Shown: piece after piece, positions 33,106-46,300 of the stretch
How the letters are laid out: each line of letters opens with the position of its first letter
Numbering within the stretch: the stretch's first letter is position 1
Assembly (NCBI RefSeq): GCF_932294415.1
Contig: NC_065545.1
Coordinates: 19,661,357 to 19,725,356 of the forward strand
DNA length: 64,000 nt
Direction: 5' to 3'
From: Quercus robur
Taxonomy: Eukaryota > Streptophyta > Magnoliopsida > Fagales > Fagaceae
Made by a program: the position numbers and the translations under genes
The notes under the pieces: generated by a model
Databases searched by the model: none
Seen by the model: the letters and a program-made list of their open reading frames with translations, nothing else
Told to the model about the DNA's origin: nothing

Positions 33106-33781
33106 ATGCATTGTTTTTCACATGTTTTGCATCTTTCTTTTATCTTGTCATCTATAGCATCTTGTTTCATCACATTCATGCATTTATATGGATTCTTTGT
33201 ACCCCCCGGTCATTTTTGATCATCTTTATATTTCTTGGGTGAAGCTTTCTAGCTTCTTGTACCCTTTGTCAATCATGACAGAAAATGGGAGAAATTGTGG
33301 AGAATATGTGATTTCTTTTTAAGATTTTACCTGTTAGAGGGAAAAATACATGCCTTTTTAAGGGGGAGTTATGTTTCATCTTGTTAGGGGGAGTGTTTAC
33401 CTCCTTCTTGTACATCGGTCTTGTGACCATTTTTACATACATTGTGCTTATCTTTGATATATATATATATATGATGATGTATGTCTTCTTCACCTAACTC
33501 TACATGTGTTGTTTCTTTTCTCTCTTTATACACGTGTTTCTTATTTATTGTATGCAATCTTTTATTTCTATTTCACACTAAGATGTCGTGATGAGTTTTG
33601 TTTAAAGTGTTTCAGAAATACAGATTGTTAAAGTCTTCTTGCCATGAACTCTCCTCTTGCAAAATTTTTCAAGAGTTTGTGTTAGGATAGATTTTATTGT
33701 ATTCAACAAGTGAGTATAAGTTGAGTGATTTATGACTTCTCTCATATGTTAATTTGTTTGTTGTGGTTTTGTCACGAATTG

Positions 33782-33795
33782 CCAAAAGGAGAGAT
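33782..33795 (+). other. Polypurine tract
   Basis: CCAAAAGGAGAGAT immediately before the 3' LTR start TGTTAGGACATATG; typical plus-strand priming site. Confidence 0.7.
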
Positions 33796-34805
33796 TGTTA
33801 GGACATATGTAAATTATGTTAGGAACATATGTCAAATATAGAATTGGCTAATCCTTTGACAAAACATACTTTACTTGTAATTGGGTAGATCTAGGATGTG
33901 TTTAATACTTAAAAGAACAAGAGTTCAAGTCTAGTATTGAAGCCATGTAAATCTGTCCAAGAAACAAATGAAGAAGGGTTGTTCATTAAAGTTGGACAGA
34001 TTCCTGACAGATAGCTATCTATTGAGGTCTCAACAGTTGCTCGACAGATACTATCTATCGAGGTCTCGACAGTTGCTTGACAGATACTATCTATCGAGAA
34101 TTACGAAAATCAATTTTTCAGATTTGATTTTCGACCCATGCTTATATATTTGTGTAGGGTTTCTTTTCTCACAACTTTAGACACATACAAAGATTATTTT
34201 AAAGGTCATCACATAAGAGAATATAAGGAGAACACATGCAAAAAGTGACCGGGTGCCTTATTCTCTCTGAAAGAAGCTACTGCATATTTGCGCCTTAGGG
34301 TTTTGTAACCAAGTGCTTCTTGATCTTCATTGTTAATGAAGTGAAAAACTTTGCAGCCAACGTCTTTCTTAAGTTGGTGGTTAGTCACGTACTGAGAGTC
34401 ATGCATCATTGGTTAGTCACGTATTGGGATCCGTGCAAAAAGGGTGGCGTTCATATATTGAAGAGTTTAGAGATTCTGAAGAGATAGAAGGTTTCTACTG
34501 TAAGTTCATCTACGAGAATTGTAAAGTCTAGGGACAAAAGTTTTGTACTAGATCTGAAACTTCTCTTTATTATAGTGGATTGCTTTTTGGGAAGGTTTCC
34601 CCCAGGTTTTTTTTACTGTGAAACTAGTTTGTTTCATTGGTTTTCTTGGGTTATTATATCTTGACTTGTTTACTTTTCCGCTGCATGATTTTGACATGAT
34701 ATTAATATTTGTTTGTTTTAACAAGTTTTATTCATAATAAATCTGATTAACAACTTGAGTTTAAAACTTGTAAATTCAATCAACCGAGGTCTAAATTTCC
34801 CAACA
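33796..34805 (+). repeat. 3' LTR of the gag-only element
   Basis: 1,010 bp, starting TGTTAGGACATATG and ending TTTCCCAACA (TG...CA). Its last 410 bp match the truncated 5' LTR. An open frame at 33968-34180 is only the translation of the 36-bp repeats inside. Confidence 0.85.
34015..34098. repeat. 36-bp tandem repeat inside the LTR
   Basis: Two full units (34015-34050, 34051-34086) and a 12-bp partial. The unit contains CTATCTATCGAGGTCTCGAC and GACAGATA, sharing CTCGACAG and CTATCGAG words with the internal array. Confidence 0.85.
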
Positions 34806-36119
34806 TTCATGAACATACATCTTTACTTAAATCATGATTATATGTAACATCTCTACTTAAAAGGTTTTAATGCATAATAAATTTTCTAAACAATCCTTAT
34901 ACTTATTAAACGCATATGTTACATATCCCTTACTTGAAAGCAAAAGACACAGGAGATTTCAATAAGAGGAGTTCAAGTGTTCACGTTCTTGTTCTCATCA
35001 CCTAAATGAAAGACCAAAACTTATTATTAACAAATCTTCCTAAGTATTTAAACTTATACATGAATCACAACCTAACTCTCAAACTTAAAAAAATCTAAAT
35101 TTCTATCTCAAAAGGTTCCCACAACAACACATATAAACATATATATATAAATCAAATGATCAAGAGAATTATTTTGCTAAAGCAGTAAAATCCATAGACT
35201 AAGTTTTGAATTATGAAGCTTCTACCACACCAAGCAACAAAACAGAAAAATCTCATAGCAACATGTTGTTCAAGTTATAATTATAAGCCAACAATAAAAC
35301 TTAGGGTCTGTTTGGGATCTATTTATTTTGCTGAAACTGAAAACTTTTTGCTAAAAGTACTGTAGATAAAGGTAAAAGTTAACTGAAATAGTACAGTGGG
35401 ACCCATGAATAGTACCAACAAGTGTAGTGGAACAGATGAATAGTAGCAAAAATAAGCTGAATAGTAAAATAAACTAGCTTTTTAAGCTGGAGCTAAACAC
35501 ACACTTAATCAACTAATAAATAAATTTCATAGTGAAATAGCATCATTACATAATAAACCGACATACAGAACAACCTTTACAATCCTTAATCCATTATCTC
35601 AACTCACAGTTTTCCAAGTATAATAAATTAACCATAATATCTTCAATCTTTCAAATTGCTAACACAAAACCACAAATTCCAGCTTCTAAAAATCAAATTA
35701 GAGAATATAGAAAGGAAAAAATAAAGCAAACAATTACACCATTAAAATTACCCAATACAAGGAAATAATTTTTATTTACTTACCCGCAAACTAAAGCTGA
35801 AACTTTAGCGTGTAAGTGTTTGATTTCCTCTTTAGAGAGATATATCTATATAGTTTCGGTGAGAGAGAAGGCGAAAGAAAGAAGGGGCTGTTGGTGAGGT
35901 GAAGGATGGCCGATGCGTGAACAAGGAAAGAGGAACAAAGAAGAAGAACAACAGATTAACATTCTAGTGCAGTAAAGAAAAGATTAAGAAGAAATGGTAG
36001 GGCACGTGTCTTGCTAAGGGAAAAATGGGTTGATGACTCACTCATTAGACTTTTCAAAATTTATACATACCACCCCTCCATAAACTTATATTCTAGAAAG
36101 GCCCAATTGATAAAATAAT
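34806..36119. other. Spacer between the Copia and Gypsy 2 elements
   Basis: AT-rich DNA holding one MITE (35304-35504). Positions 35820-36000 are purine-rich and somewhat GC-richer (GAGAGAGAAGGCGAAAG), possibly an old 5' UTR on the minus strand. No coding gene recognised. Confidence 0.4.
35304..35504. mobile_element. Tourist-like MITE
   Basis: GGGTCTGTTTGG at the left pairs (9 of 12) with CTAAACACACAC at the right. TTA flanks both ends (35301-35303, 35505-35507). Interior blocks AGTGGGACCCATGAATAGTA resemble those in the other GTTTGG MITEs here. Confidence 0.75.
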
Positions 36120-36322
36120 TCTACATATATACCCTATGGGAGCAAATGATCTGAGGACATTCTAAGGCCATGGGCCCTGAAAACCAGTAGCCCAGAATAT
36201 TAATTTACCTAAGGCATGTGGTCCGAGGAGCTAGGCATAACCAAGGTTCTGTTTAATATTCAAACCAGTAACTAACGCAACACATAGTGTCATAAATGTA
36301 AACATGGCAGAGCTTCCTTTCA

Positions 36323-39300
36323 TTAATAATAGTACCTTCGTAGGTTATTTACATTGCAGGGTCGTGGTACAACATTTTCGTCTAAATCTTCTAGGAAGTA
36401 TGCACTTATGCATGTTATCGAGGTGATACGGTATGACCCTTCCCAATTGGGCTCTAGCTTCCACCATGTTGGGTTTTTTGCAGTACCTACAACCTTTCTT
36501 AATACAAAGTCCTTTGGGGCCAATGGTTTTAACTTCACACTTCAATCATACCCTTGTTTGAGCTTTTGCTGATAGTACGCTAATTAAATCATGACATTTT
36601 CTCTCTGTTCTTCAACTAGGTCCAGGCTCTTTTCTAATAGGTTGTCATTGTTGCCTGGAGCAAATAAGCTAGTCTTCAACGCCGGGAATCCAATCTCTAG
36701 AGGAATCACGGCCTCAGCCCCATAAGTCATTGAAAAGGGTGTCTCCCTCGTCGACCTACGAGGGGTAGTCTGATATGTCCAGAGAACATGTGGAAGCTCG
36801 TCCACTCATTTGCCCTTTCATCATATAACCTCTTCTTGAGTCCATTCAATATAACCTTATTAACAGCCTCAGCTTGCTAATTCCCCTGGGGGTAAGCAGG
36901 AGTAGAATACCTGTTCGTGATACCCAATTCACAACAGTACCTTCTGAAAGATTTGCTATCAAACTAAAGTCCATTGTTTGAGATGAGGGTATAAGGAATC
37001 CCAAATCGAGTGACAATGTTCTTCCACACAAACCTTTTGGCATCCACGTCCCTAATGTTTGCTAGTAGCTTAGCTTCAACCTACTTAGTAAAGTAATCAG
37101 TGCCAACCAAAAGCCATCTCTTGTTTCCTGTTGTTTTGGGGAAGGGCCCTACAATGTCCAAACCCCACTAAGCAAAGGGTCAGGGACTAGACAGAGGATT
37201 AAAAGCGCCCCCTGACTGATGAATGTTGGGAGCAAATCTCTGACATTGGTCACACTTCTTCACGTATTATTGTGCTTCCCTTTGCATATTGGGCCACCAA
37301 TATCCTTGAGTAAGGGCCCTGTGAGACAAGGATTTACCTCCTGTATGGCTTCCACAAATCCCTTCATGCAACTCTTCTAGGAGTGGCTCCACTGCTTTAG
37401 GGTGGATACATAGCAAATATGGCCCAGAAGAAGAGCACTTGTATAACTTTTGGTCATCAAACAACTAAAATCGTGGAACCTTTCTTTGCACTTTATCAGC
37501 CACACCCTTTTCCACGGGCAGGATGTCATCTTTGAGGAATAATACAATGGAATCCATCCAACTAGATCCAACCGTAATTTGATGAATCTAGACGTTTTCC
37601 CTCTTCATCTCCGTAGGCTTACATAGATCCTCGACTAGGATAACCTTAGGTAGACTTTGCACCAAGGAGGTTGTGAGAGTGGCAAGGGAATCAACATGCA
37701 TATTTCTGCTTCTAGGGATTTACTGTAAGGAAAAATAGTCAAATCTTGACTGCAAGTGCCTAGCCTGGTTCAAGTACTCTTGCATTCTCACATCCCTAGC
37801 CTCTAGTTTTCCCTTTACTTGGCCTACAACTAAACTCGAATCTGAAAGTATCTCCACTATTCTTCCTCCCAATTTCTGGACCATAACCATTCCCACCAAC
37901 AAAGCCTCATACTCAGCCTCATTGTTCATGGCCAAGAAGTCTAGTCTTAAGGATTTCTCAATGATGATCCTTTTAGGAGATAATATAACTAGCCTCACTC
38001 TTGATCTCCTTTGGTTTGCTACGCCGTCGACGTACACCTTACAAGATAGAGGTTCTTGCAAGGAGATTGTCCCAACTGATTTTCCATCCATGTTCGGCTT
38101 CTCACCATTTTCTTCTAACAAAGGCTCAACAAACTCAACCACCAAATCTGTAAGGACCTGGCCCTTTACAGAGGTGCGAGGCATGTATTTAATATTGAAA
38201 GCTCCTAGGATCGTTTCCCATTTTGCAACCCTTCCTGTGTAATCAACTTTCCAAAGCAGTGATCGAAGATGGGGTTGGGTTAGAACCATAACAGTGTGAG
38301 CCTAGAAGTAATGTGGGAGCTTCCGTGTAGCATGTACTACTGCCAAGATGGTCTTCTCCAATGGTAAGTAGTGAACCTCTGCCTTATGTAATGATTTTCT
38401 TACATAATAAACTGATCTCTGCACCTCATCATCAACCCGTATCAGTAAGACTCACAGCATGTGAGGCCCCAGCAGTGTAAGCAAATAAACCCTCTCCTCC
38501 TTCTCGGACTTGGACATAATAGGTGGCCAAGAAAGGTATCCCTTCAATTGCTGGAAGGCCAAGGAACATTCCTCTATCCATTCAAATCCTTTCCATTTAT
38601 GCAACGACTGGAAGAAGGTCCTACACCTGTTGGCCAATCGAGAGATGAATCGATTCAAAGCAGTATTTATTCTTGTCAACTTTTGGACCTCTTTGGGATT
38701 CCAAAGAGGCTGTAGGTCGTTAATTGCTCTAATCTGGTTAGGGTCAACTTTGATTCCATGATAGGTAACCATATAACCCAAAAACTTGCCAGAGCCTATG
38801 CCAAAATAACACTTAATGACATTAAAGCGCAATTTGTGTTTCCTTAGTATCTCGAAAATATTCCCGAGGTCATTTATATGCTGAGACTATACTTTACTCT
38901 TTACCACCATATCATCTATATACACCTCAATACTTTTCCCTAACTGAGGCTCAAACATCCTGGTCATCATCTTCTGGTAAATAGACTCTGCATTTTTAAC
39001 CCAAAGGGCATTACCTTGTAATGGTAGTTCCCTGTGGGTGTAAGAAAAGTAGTCTTTTCCTGATCGTCCAGAGCTAACGGTATCTGGTGATAGCCCTGAA
39101 AGGCGTCCAAAAAGCTCATACGAGGATGGCCTGTAGTTGCATCCACTAATTGATCTATCCGAGGAAGGGGAAAAGGGTCTTTTGGGCAAGCTCTATTTAA
39201 GTCCGTAAAGTCTACACATACTCGCCACTTCCCAATTTTCTTTTTCACCACCATTATGTTAGCCAGCCACTCGGGGTAAAAAACCTCCTTTATGGCCCTA

Positions 39301-40310
39301 GCATGCTTGAGCTTGAGCACCTCCCCCTTAATAGCATCAGAATGTTCCCTAGATGAGCGCCGAGGTGGTTGCTTCTTGGGGATGGCCGATGGATTGATGT
39401 TTAAATGATGGCAAATGAAATTTGGGTCCACCCAAAGGGCCTCGTAGGCGCTCCGCGCAAATACATCAATATTTTTTCTTAGAAAACCTATTAGCTCTTC
39501 TTTCTCCCGATGAGGCAACTGAGCTTTGACTTGAAAGAACTTTTACTCATCGTTGCCAATAACAACTTTTTCTAATTGCCCGCACTCTACCCCTTCTACC
39601 GCCACATTTGAGGGCAACAGGGTTCCTTTGATTGCCATGAATCCTGCTCGATAGGGGCTGAGGGCTCACCTCCAGTCTGATGTCTAATCGCGGCCACCAT
39701 GCACTGTCTGGCCATAGATTAGCTCCCTACTAGCTCCTCAACTTGATTCCCGGATGAATACTTCACTTTCAAGTGTAGAGTGAAAGAAATGGCTCCCATG
39801 GCATGGAGTTAGGGTCTTGCCACAATGGCAGTGTAAGAAGAGTAAGCATCCACCACGATGAAATCTACCTCCACCACTTCTGATCCTGTCTGCACAGGTA
39901 ATTTGACTTGGCCCTTTGGAATAATAGTTTTCCCATCAAAACCCACCAAAGGGGAGTTGTAGCAGGTTAGGTCCTCTGGCCTCAACCTTAGCCCCTTGTA
40001 TAAATTAGGGTACATGATCTCTACATTGCTGCCCTAATCTACTAGCACCCTCTTTACACCGTATCCCACAATCCTCAGAATAACCACTAAGGCATTATCA
40101 TGTGGTTGTGAGATTCCAATTTTATCTTCATCAGAAAAGCTCAAAACTGGTCGAACCTCTACTTTGCTCCTCTTCGAACTAGGGGCCAAATCCTCGACAA
40201 ATGGTTGATCTATGGACATCACCCTAGATGGAAAAGAGTCGGTTCTCCCCGGAGCAACGAAGATCACGCTAATGGTACCCAATGGGGGGGGGTCTTGAGG
40301 AAGCATCTCT
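36323..40310 (-). pseudogene. Gypsy 2 pol (protease, RT, two RNase H, integrase)
   Basis: Protease region 39809-40306 (YNSPLVGFDGKTIIPKG, VDFIVVDAYSSYTAIVARP). RT 38452-39518 (EVFYPEWLANIMVVKKK, ACPKDPFPLPRID, VYIDDMVVKSKV). RNase H end plus second RNase H 37720-38289 (CKVYVDGVANQ, NNEAEYEALLVG, SDSSLVVGQ). Integrase zinc finger 37267-37464 (LHEGICGSHTGGKSL, GYWWPNM). Integrase core about 36600-37260 with GLDIVGPFP; the second catalytic Asp appears changed to Asn (ISNNGL). C-terminal tail 36323-36538. Multiple stops. Confidence 0.87.
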
Positions 40311-40329
40311 TTGTGCTCTTAACCCAGTC

Positions 40330-41482
40330 TGACTACCTTATCCATTGGGCAGATACATGAATTGCTTTAACTTCCCAACCTTAACCAATTGCTCTAAATG
40401 ATTCCACAACATCCTGCAATCTTCAGTAGTGTGCCCCTACTCCTTGTGGTATTAGCAGTGAAGGTTTTGGTTGCGCTTCGTAGGGTCTCCTCCCATCTTA
40501 TTTGGTCATTGAAAATATAACTCATTCTTAATTTTCTCCAGGATTTGGTGTATGGGCTCTTGGAACACAGTACTGACTACCTGAGTAGTAGTAGATCCTG
40601 AATGCCTCGTAAAATCTCTCTGAGGTCGGTTGTTATTGTACCTATTCGACCTGAAATCCCTTCTATCTTGATGGACCACCTTAGCTTTCCCCTTTTCTTG
40701 TTGTTGATCCTTCTCGACCTGCTTATACTCATCAATACAATCCACTAGCTGACGCACACTCTTGACTGGTTTCCTGGTCAAAGACTTTCTTAGATCATGC
40801 TCGGCAGGCAGGCCGACCTTGAAAGTCCTTATAGCCATGTCATCAAAATCCCCATCTATCTTGTTGAACATCTCTTAGTACCTGTCAGAGTACGTCTTCA
40901 GGGTCTCCCCCTCCCACATTTCCATGGACAACAAAGAGTCCAAAGGCCGAGGAACCCTACTACAAGTAACAAAACGAGCCCCAAATGCCCGAGTAAGCTC
41001 CTTAAAGGAGTTGATAAAGCCTTCCTTCAAGCCGTCAAACCACCTCATCACCACAGGCCCCAAACTGGATGGGAACACCTTGCACATCAAGGCCTCGTTC
41101 TTAGAATGCACAGTCATTCTCTGGTTAAAGTGGCTCACATGCTCCACCGGATCCGTTCTTCCATTGTACATGGTGAAGTTGGCTGAGTGAATCGTCGAAG
41201 AAGCTTTCCTTTTTCAATTCTACGTGCAAAAGGTGACTTGGAAATTTGGTTCAACGCCTTGCTCATAGCATCGTTTCCTTGACCTTTGCAAGATGGGCTC
41301 TTATTTTTGTGTTTATGATGGTGATCTTCATCATACAAGAAAGACTCGCTGGAGGGAGTCCTTGATCTGGGCCTGTAACTGCCATCCCTATCATCGTCAG
41401 AAGAAGGGTCAGAATCTGAAGGAGTCCTTCTCCGTCGCTTGCAGCGTAGCCTCATGCGAAGATGGTCAATCTCCAAATGCAT
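40330..41482 (-). pseudogene. Gypsy 2 gag
   Basis: The N-terminal charged region at 41135-41482 has LEIDHLRMRLRCKRRRR. The gag core at 40506-41171 has VFPSSLGPVVMRWFDGL, SRVPRPLDSLLSMEMWEGE and AIRTFKVGLPAEHDLRKSL. Broken by a stop near 40873 and shifted frames. Confidence 0.85.
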
Positions 41483-41705
41483 GCTTCTGGTATTCTCCTC
41501 ATGAGAGATGTAACTCCCGCCTTAAGACTGACTTCTACTAGTATGCGTAGTGTACACACTAACCACATGGTCCCTCCTTCGCTCAAGGTTAAGGAATTGG
41601 TCTTGATGTTAGGAACCAATAGACTCCTCCCGGTCTTGCCCTAATCCTACCATGGTTGGACGTTGAACTCACGAAAGCTCAATCTTCCCCACAGACAGTG
41701 CCAAT

Positions 41706-42141
41706 TGTAGGGGCAGGTTTTGGTTCTTAAGCCTAAAAGATAAAGGGATTAAGGCCCAAAGAGCCTGATACAATGAATTTGTAGAGAGTGGGCTTAAAAA
41801 CTAGGCTTCAATGGATCAACAACACGCACAATGAATCAAAGATAGTAAGAAAGTAAAGAAAATAAAGCTCTGTTCAAAGAAAACCCTTCTCAGCAAAATC
41901 CGAGGAGAGTGGTTCTTATGTATATTTCTTTTAAATTAGGATGTAATCTTAATTCTTACTGCTCTAGTGTTTTCTTTACAAATTTTTCGATCCCTTCTCC
42001 TTGGAGGGTCTCTCACATTATATAGCTCCCTCTAGATGATCTTGGCTCTCCATTTGTTGATTTCTCAAGCCACTACTTGAGTACTTGTCCTATCAAACAC
42101 CTTTTCAAACCCCTTGTAAGTTGCGGCAGCCAAGAAAGCAC
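41706..42141 (-). repeat. Partial 5' LTR of Gypsy 2
   Basis: On the minus strand it ends CCCCTACA, followed by ATTGGCACTGTCTGTGGGGA, the familiar plant Gypsy leader/primer region. Shares AATTTGTAGAGAGTG and ATTATATAGCTCCCTCTAGA with the solo LTR at 11509-12265. Confidence 0.8.
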
Positions 42142-42900
42142 AATTACCTTATTGAAATTCCTGTACCCACACTTATAATGAAAAATCCTCTAAATGAAAG
42201 AATTTTAGAATGAATATAAGTATAAACAATTGAAAACTAAAGGGTAATTCTTAAAAGTACTAACAACTTGGCAAATGGCCTAATGCTTATCAACGAGTAA
42301 ACTGGACATCACATATGGTAGTCCAACTGTCCAAGCTTCAATCTTAACTCCTTGATCTCCACGCAATCAATATGAGTGGCAAAGTACTCCCCTAGCACCT
42401 ATGATTGGGTTCACAAATGAAGGATATATAACAGTTATTAAAAGCAGTTTACACGAAGGGAACTCTCTAACGTAAGTTTTTTTTTTTTTTTTTTTTGGAA
42501 TTTTAAAATCAAATTTGCCACTTTGTTTAAAAAAATCATGAACATGTAATTTTGGTCAAAAGAGTTTTTTGATAAGTCCAGTGACTTACTTAAATAATAG
42601 TATATATTAATCTTATAAATAACCACATAATAAGCTGGAGGAGACTTTTTCAACTAGATTGAAAAAGACATCATTGTCTTCTTATAAGTGTCTTACGCAA
42701 CAATGAAAAATCAAATAGCTCTATCAAGGTGAAGTGTAATAGAAAATTTGTAATGAGGAAAAACTTAAATCCACATCTTTAGTTGTTCTATTTTAGGTTT
42801 TACAATTGAAATCAAACATATAATTGTATCGATTAGTATGGAAAAAGTAGTGGTATCTTTTATAAGGATAATTAAATTTGACTACGAGGCATTTGGTCAA

Positions 42901-43080
42901 GAGAAATGATATGTCAACAATATTTTCACAACATTTTTACAACAAATCGTAAGTGGCATGTTGTTACTGGTTGTTATTGTTAGGACAAAAAAAAATCTTA
43001 GTGTTAGGTTCAAATTTGAACCAATAAATAACTAATCACTTATGATTCGTTGTAAAAATGTTGTGGACGTAGCACATCTC
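42901..43080. mobile_element. Mutator-like MITE, copy 1
   Basis: Inverted ends about 45 bp long (GAGAAATGATATGTC...; right end minus strand GAGATGTGCTACGTCC, both leading into CACAACATTTTTACAAC). Perfect 9-bp duplication TTTGGTCAA at 42892-42900 and 43081-43089. Confidence 0.9.
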
Positions 43081-43242
43081 TTTGGTCAATACAATGACAT
43101 TGTTGAATTTAAGGACACCTTTTTTTTTTTTTTTTTTTTTGAGAAACAAAATCTAAGGACACCTTGTAACTAAGTTTTTTTTTTTTTTTTTGGACAGAAG
43201 TGATAGAACCTTGTAACTAAGTTTTACCCTGTAATTAATTCT

Positions 43243-43259
43243 TTATTATTATTATTATG

Positions 43260-43299
<40 letters not shown>
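43243..43299. repeat. (ATT)n microsatellite
   Basis: ATT units with one interruption, directly abutting the Helitron 5' end. Confidence 0.85.
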
Positions 43300-43300
<1 letters not shown>

Positions 43301-46300
43301 CTATATATATATATATATATATATATAATCGAAGCTTTTGAAGCTTCTACAATTTTCCACGTCAGCACAATATTAAAAAAATAATAATAATAAAACTTTT
43401 CTAAACTCTAAAACCGATGCTCTACTTCTCTATATTAAAACCAATGCTTTGCTTCTCTATATTAAAATAATAATAATAATAAAACTTTTCTAAACCCTAA
43501 AACCGATGCTCTGCTTCTCTATATTAAAACCAATGCCCTACTTCTCTATATTAAAATAATAATAATAATAAAACTTTTCTAAACCCTAAAACCGATGCTC
43601 TGCTTCTCTATAAACCTGAGGGAGGCCTCTTCACTACTATTAGACCGATCTCCCTCCATCTTCCGGTTCCACACAGTTGTCGGTAAGTTTCAGTTTCATG
43701 TTTTTTTCTATTCTATTTTGTTTTTTATTTTTAGGGAAAAGATATTTCAAATCCACAATGTTTCTACTCTCTCTCTCTCTCTGAATCTTTCTATTATTTG
43801 CCTTTTGTTTTTTCGGTTTTTTATCTTAGTTTCATATTCTAGGGTTTTTAGGTTTATTGTGTTTATGCGATCAAAATTTGGGCAGTCCTAATTGATTTAT
43901 AATCTGGGTTTGCTTTCATTTGATTAAAAAATGAGAAATTTCGTTGTTTTTGTTGGGCAATTTGGGTTTTAATCTATGACTTATTATCTGATTTTTGTTT
44001 TCCTCCTTCCTGTTTTGATTTTTTTAGTCAAAGATATATTTACTAATTTCAATTTTTGCTTAATTTCCGATTGTTACTAAGGGGTTTTGTGTTTTTATTT
44101 TTAGGCTAACTTTATAATCTACTTGATAATTTAATGTACTTTTGATTTTAATCCTATCAGGGGGTTTCTCTACTTGAAAAAAGGGTCAAAATTAATGAAG
44201 ATTTGATTGGTTGGTTTATAATTTGGGCGATTTGGGTTTTATATCTATGAATCATTATCTGATTTTTATTTTACTCCTCCCTGATTTGATTGTTTTAGTC
44301 AAAGTTATATTACTTAATTTGATTATAGCTTAATTTTTTATTGTTATTCAGGAGTTTTCAGGTCTCATTCCCCAACAGGTATTTCTCTTGAAAAAAACAA
44401 TTCTGGTATTTTCACGCTATGGGAAGTCCTTGCTTTTTATGAATACAGGTATATGATGTTTAGTGCTTCCTTTAACTTTATAGAGCCTACATATAAACCA
44501 TTCACCAACTGCATACTTCTCCTAACTTGTGTGAAATCCACCTGTTAGGGGCTTGAGTGAGTTTGGATGATACCATGGTGTTATATTAATTAACAACAAA
44601 TTTGAAACAATAACCTTTGTTTTGATGCTGAGAAGAAATGCAAGCTTTTTGTTGTAAAATAATTAGTCTCTGTCACATTCTAGAGTTGGTCATGATAAAT
44701 ACCTATAAGCCATTACTTTTAGTTGTAGAGAAATTATGAATCTATTAACTATCGAACTATTTGACTAAGGCAAATAACATTAGACCTGATAATGGATTCT
44801 TCTTTGCAAGTTTCCCTCATTAGGCACATCTCTTAGGCCTGTTTAGTTGCCCATGAATCAAAACCATTCATATTTTGTATAATACTGCATTCACAAATTG
44901 TCACTGTAGTGGATAGAATGACTTATTTGTGTTTTATGATGTGGATTTTAGCAAAATATTTTTAATTTTGTTAGAGAAAATTGGAACATGTTTGAATTCA
45001 AAAATGGCTTGAGAGTGAGGCTATGATTAGCTATTGTCCTGCCCTATATGTATATAAGCATGCAAGGTTGTGTGTGTATTTTTCTCATTGGGAATAATTA
45101 ATTTCATTAAATGTCTTTCTTATATATGGAGGTTATTTTTTTTAACTTGTAGGTTTGGAGATGTGTCATAGTATGCATTCTTTGGCAAAGATGTTGTTGA
45201 GTTGGGGGGTTGCCATTTTTCGTCGCTTGGAGTTTTAAAAATGCTTAGTGATGTTTTTAATATAATTTTAGGATTTTCCCTCTTACCTGTTTTCTTTATT
45301 TGACCATTAGGTTTACAAATCTATTTAAATTGTGTTCTTTTAATTTAAGGTTTTCTGAGCTAGGTTTGATCTTATCGAAATAAAAAAGTTTTTGAGCAAG
45401 GTATGCTTCTTTAGTTTTAGATATTAATTAATTTCTACGTGTCAATGTCTTTTAATTACTATTTTATTTGTATATTTAGCTACTATAGTTTCTTTTTATT
45501 TCTTTTTTTCTTTTTTGGGTTTCTTTGTTGCATGTTATATAATTTATTTGGAGTTTGATATTAGAATTCATGTTTGTTTTATAAAATTTTAACTTTATAT
45601 TAAAATTTATATATTTATTTCTAGAGCTTGATTGATTTAGTTTTGCATATAATTCTAAACATAAAAGGCAATTAGGATTAGATGTAGTTTAAATTGAACA
45701 TAAGGGTAGGATTCAGAGGTCAGGCTTGGTGCAATAATAAGTACCTTCCACAAAACAAGTCACTATGGTAGTTGGAAATACTATAGTATGGCTCATATTG
45801 TTTTGGTTTCAAGCAGTCACAAATCATATAAACCCCAAAATATTTTGGATTCCATTTTTTTTTTGGCAAAATATTTTTTGTTGAGAACAATATACTCCTA
45901 TGAAACTGAAGCTCCAGTTGTTTCCAATTTTTTCTTCATTGGGATAAGTATTCGTTTCTCTTTTGAAAATTGAGACTGCTAAGTTTTTTTAGATGGAGGC
46001 AAATAAACCTGAGTTTGAAAGAATTCAAACCGGAAGTCTTTTCCGGATTTGTTATTGGCTTCTCACAAGAGTTTGATAGAATTCCTAAATAGTGTTCATA
46101 TGGCATGATTTGTTTTCACACATAAATTAGTTCCTAAATCATCAATAGCTGAATATTGAGAAGAAACAAAAGAAAGTAAGAATGAAGTGGGGAAATGTTA
46201 TTGATTCATCTCTGCTTCTTTCTCTTTTCTTTTCTTTGCCCTGCTTTTTGTTCATATCTCCTTTTTTACTTTTGCTCCCATGCCTTGCTGCTTGCTTTGT

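Larger units (their letters stand above)
29612..34805 (+). mobile_element. Gag-only Copia-type LTR retrotransposon (non-autonomous)
   Basis: The order is a 5'-truncated LTR (29612-29946), tRNA-iMet primer site, gag only, about 2 kb of non-coding DNA with a palindromic array, polypurine tract, and a full 3' LTR (33796-34805). No protease, integrase, RT or RNase H is detectable between gag and the 3' LTR. The left end is fused to Gypsy 1 within the LTR, so no TSD is preserved. Confidence 0.85.
36120..42141 (-). mobile_element. Truncated Ty3/Gypsy retrotransposon 2 (Tat-type)
   Basis: Minus-strand order is LTR fragment, gag, protease, RT, RNase H, second RNase H, integrase, tail. Nearly complete coding order but full of stops. 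The 5' LTR (plus-strand right side) is cut at about 42141 and the 3' LTR is absent at the left. The left limit is approximate. Same family and orientation as Gypsy 1. Confidence 0.87.
42142..43299. other. Spacer with MITE and ATT microsatellite
   Basis: Holds the MITE at 42901-43080, T tracts near 42478, 43122 and 43176, and (ATT)n at about 43243-43299. No gene recognised. Confidence 0.5.

Noticed and set aside
33968-34180. Open frame with a 12-residue peptide repeat
   Set aside because: It lies wholly in the LTR and arises because the 36-bp tandem repeat is a multiple of three.
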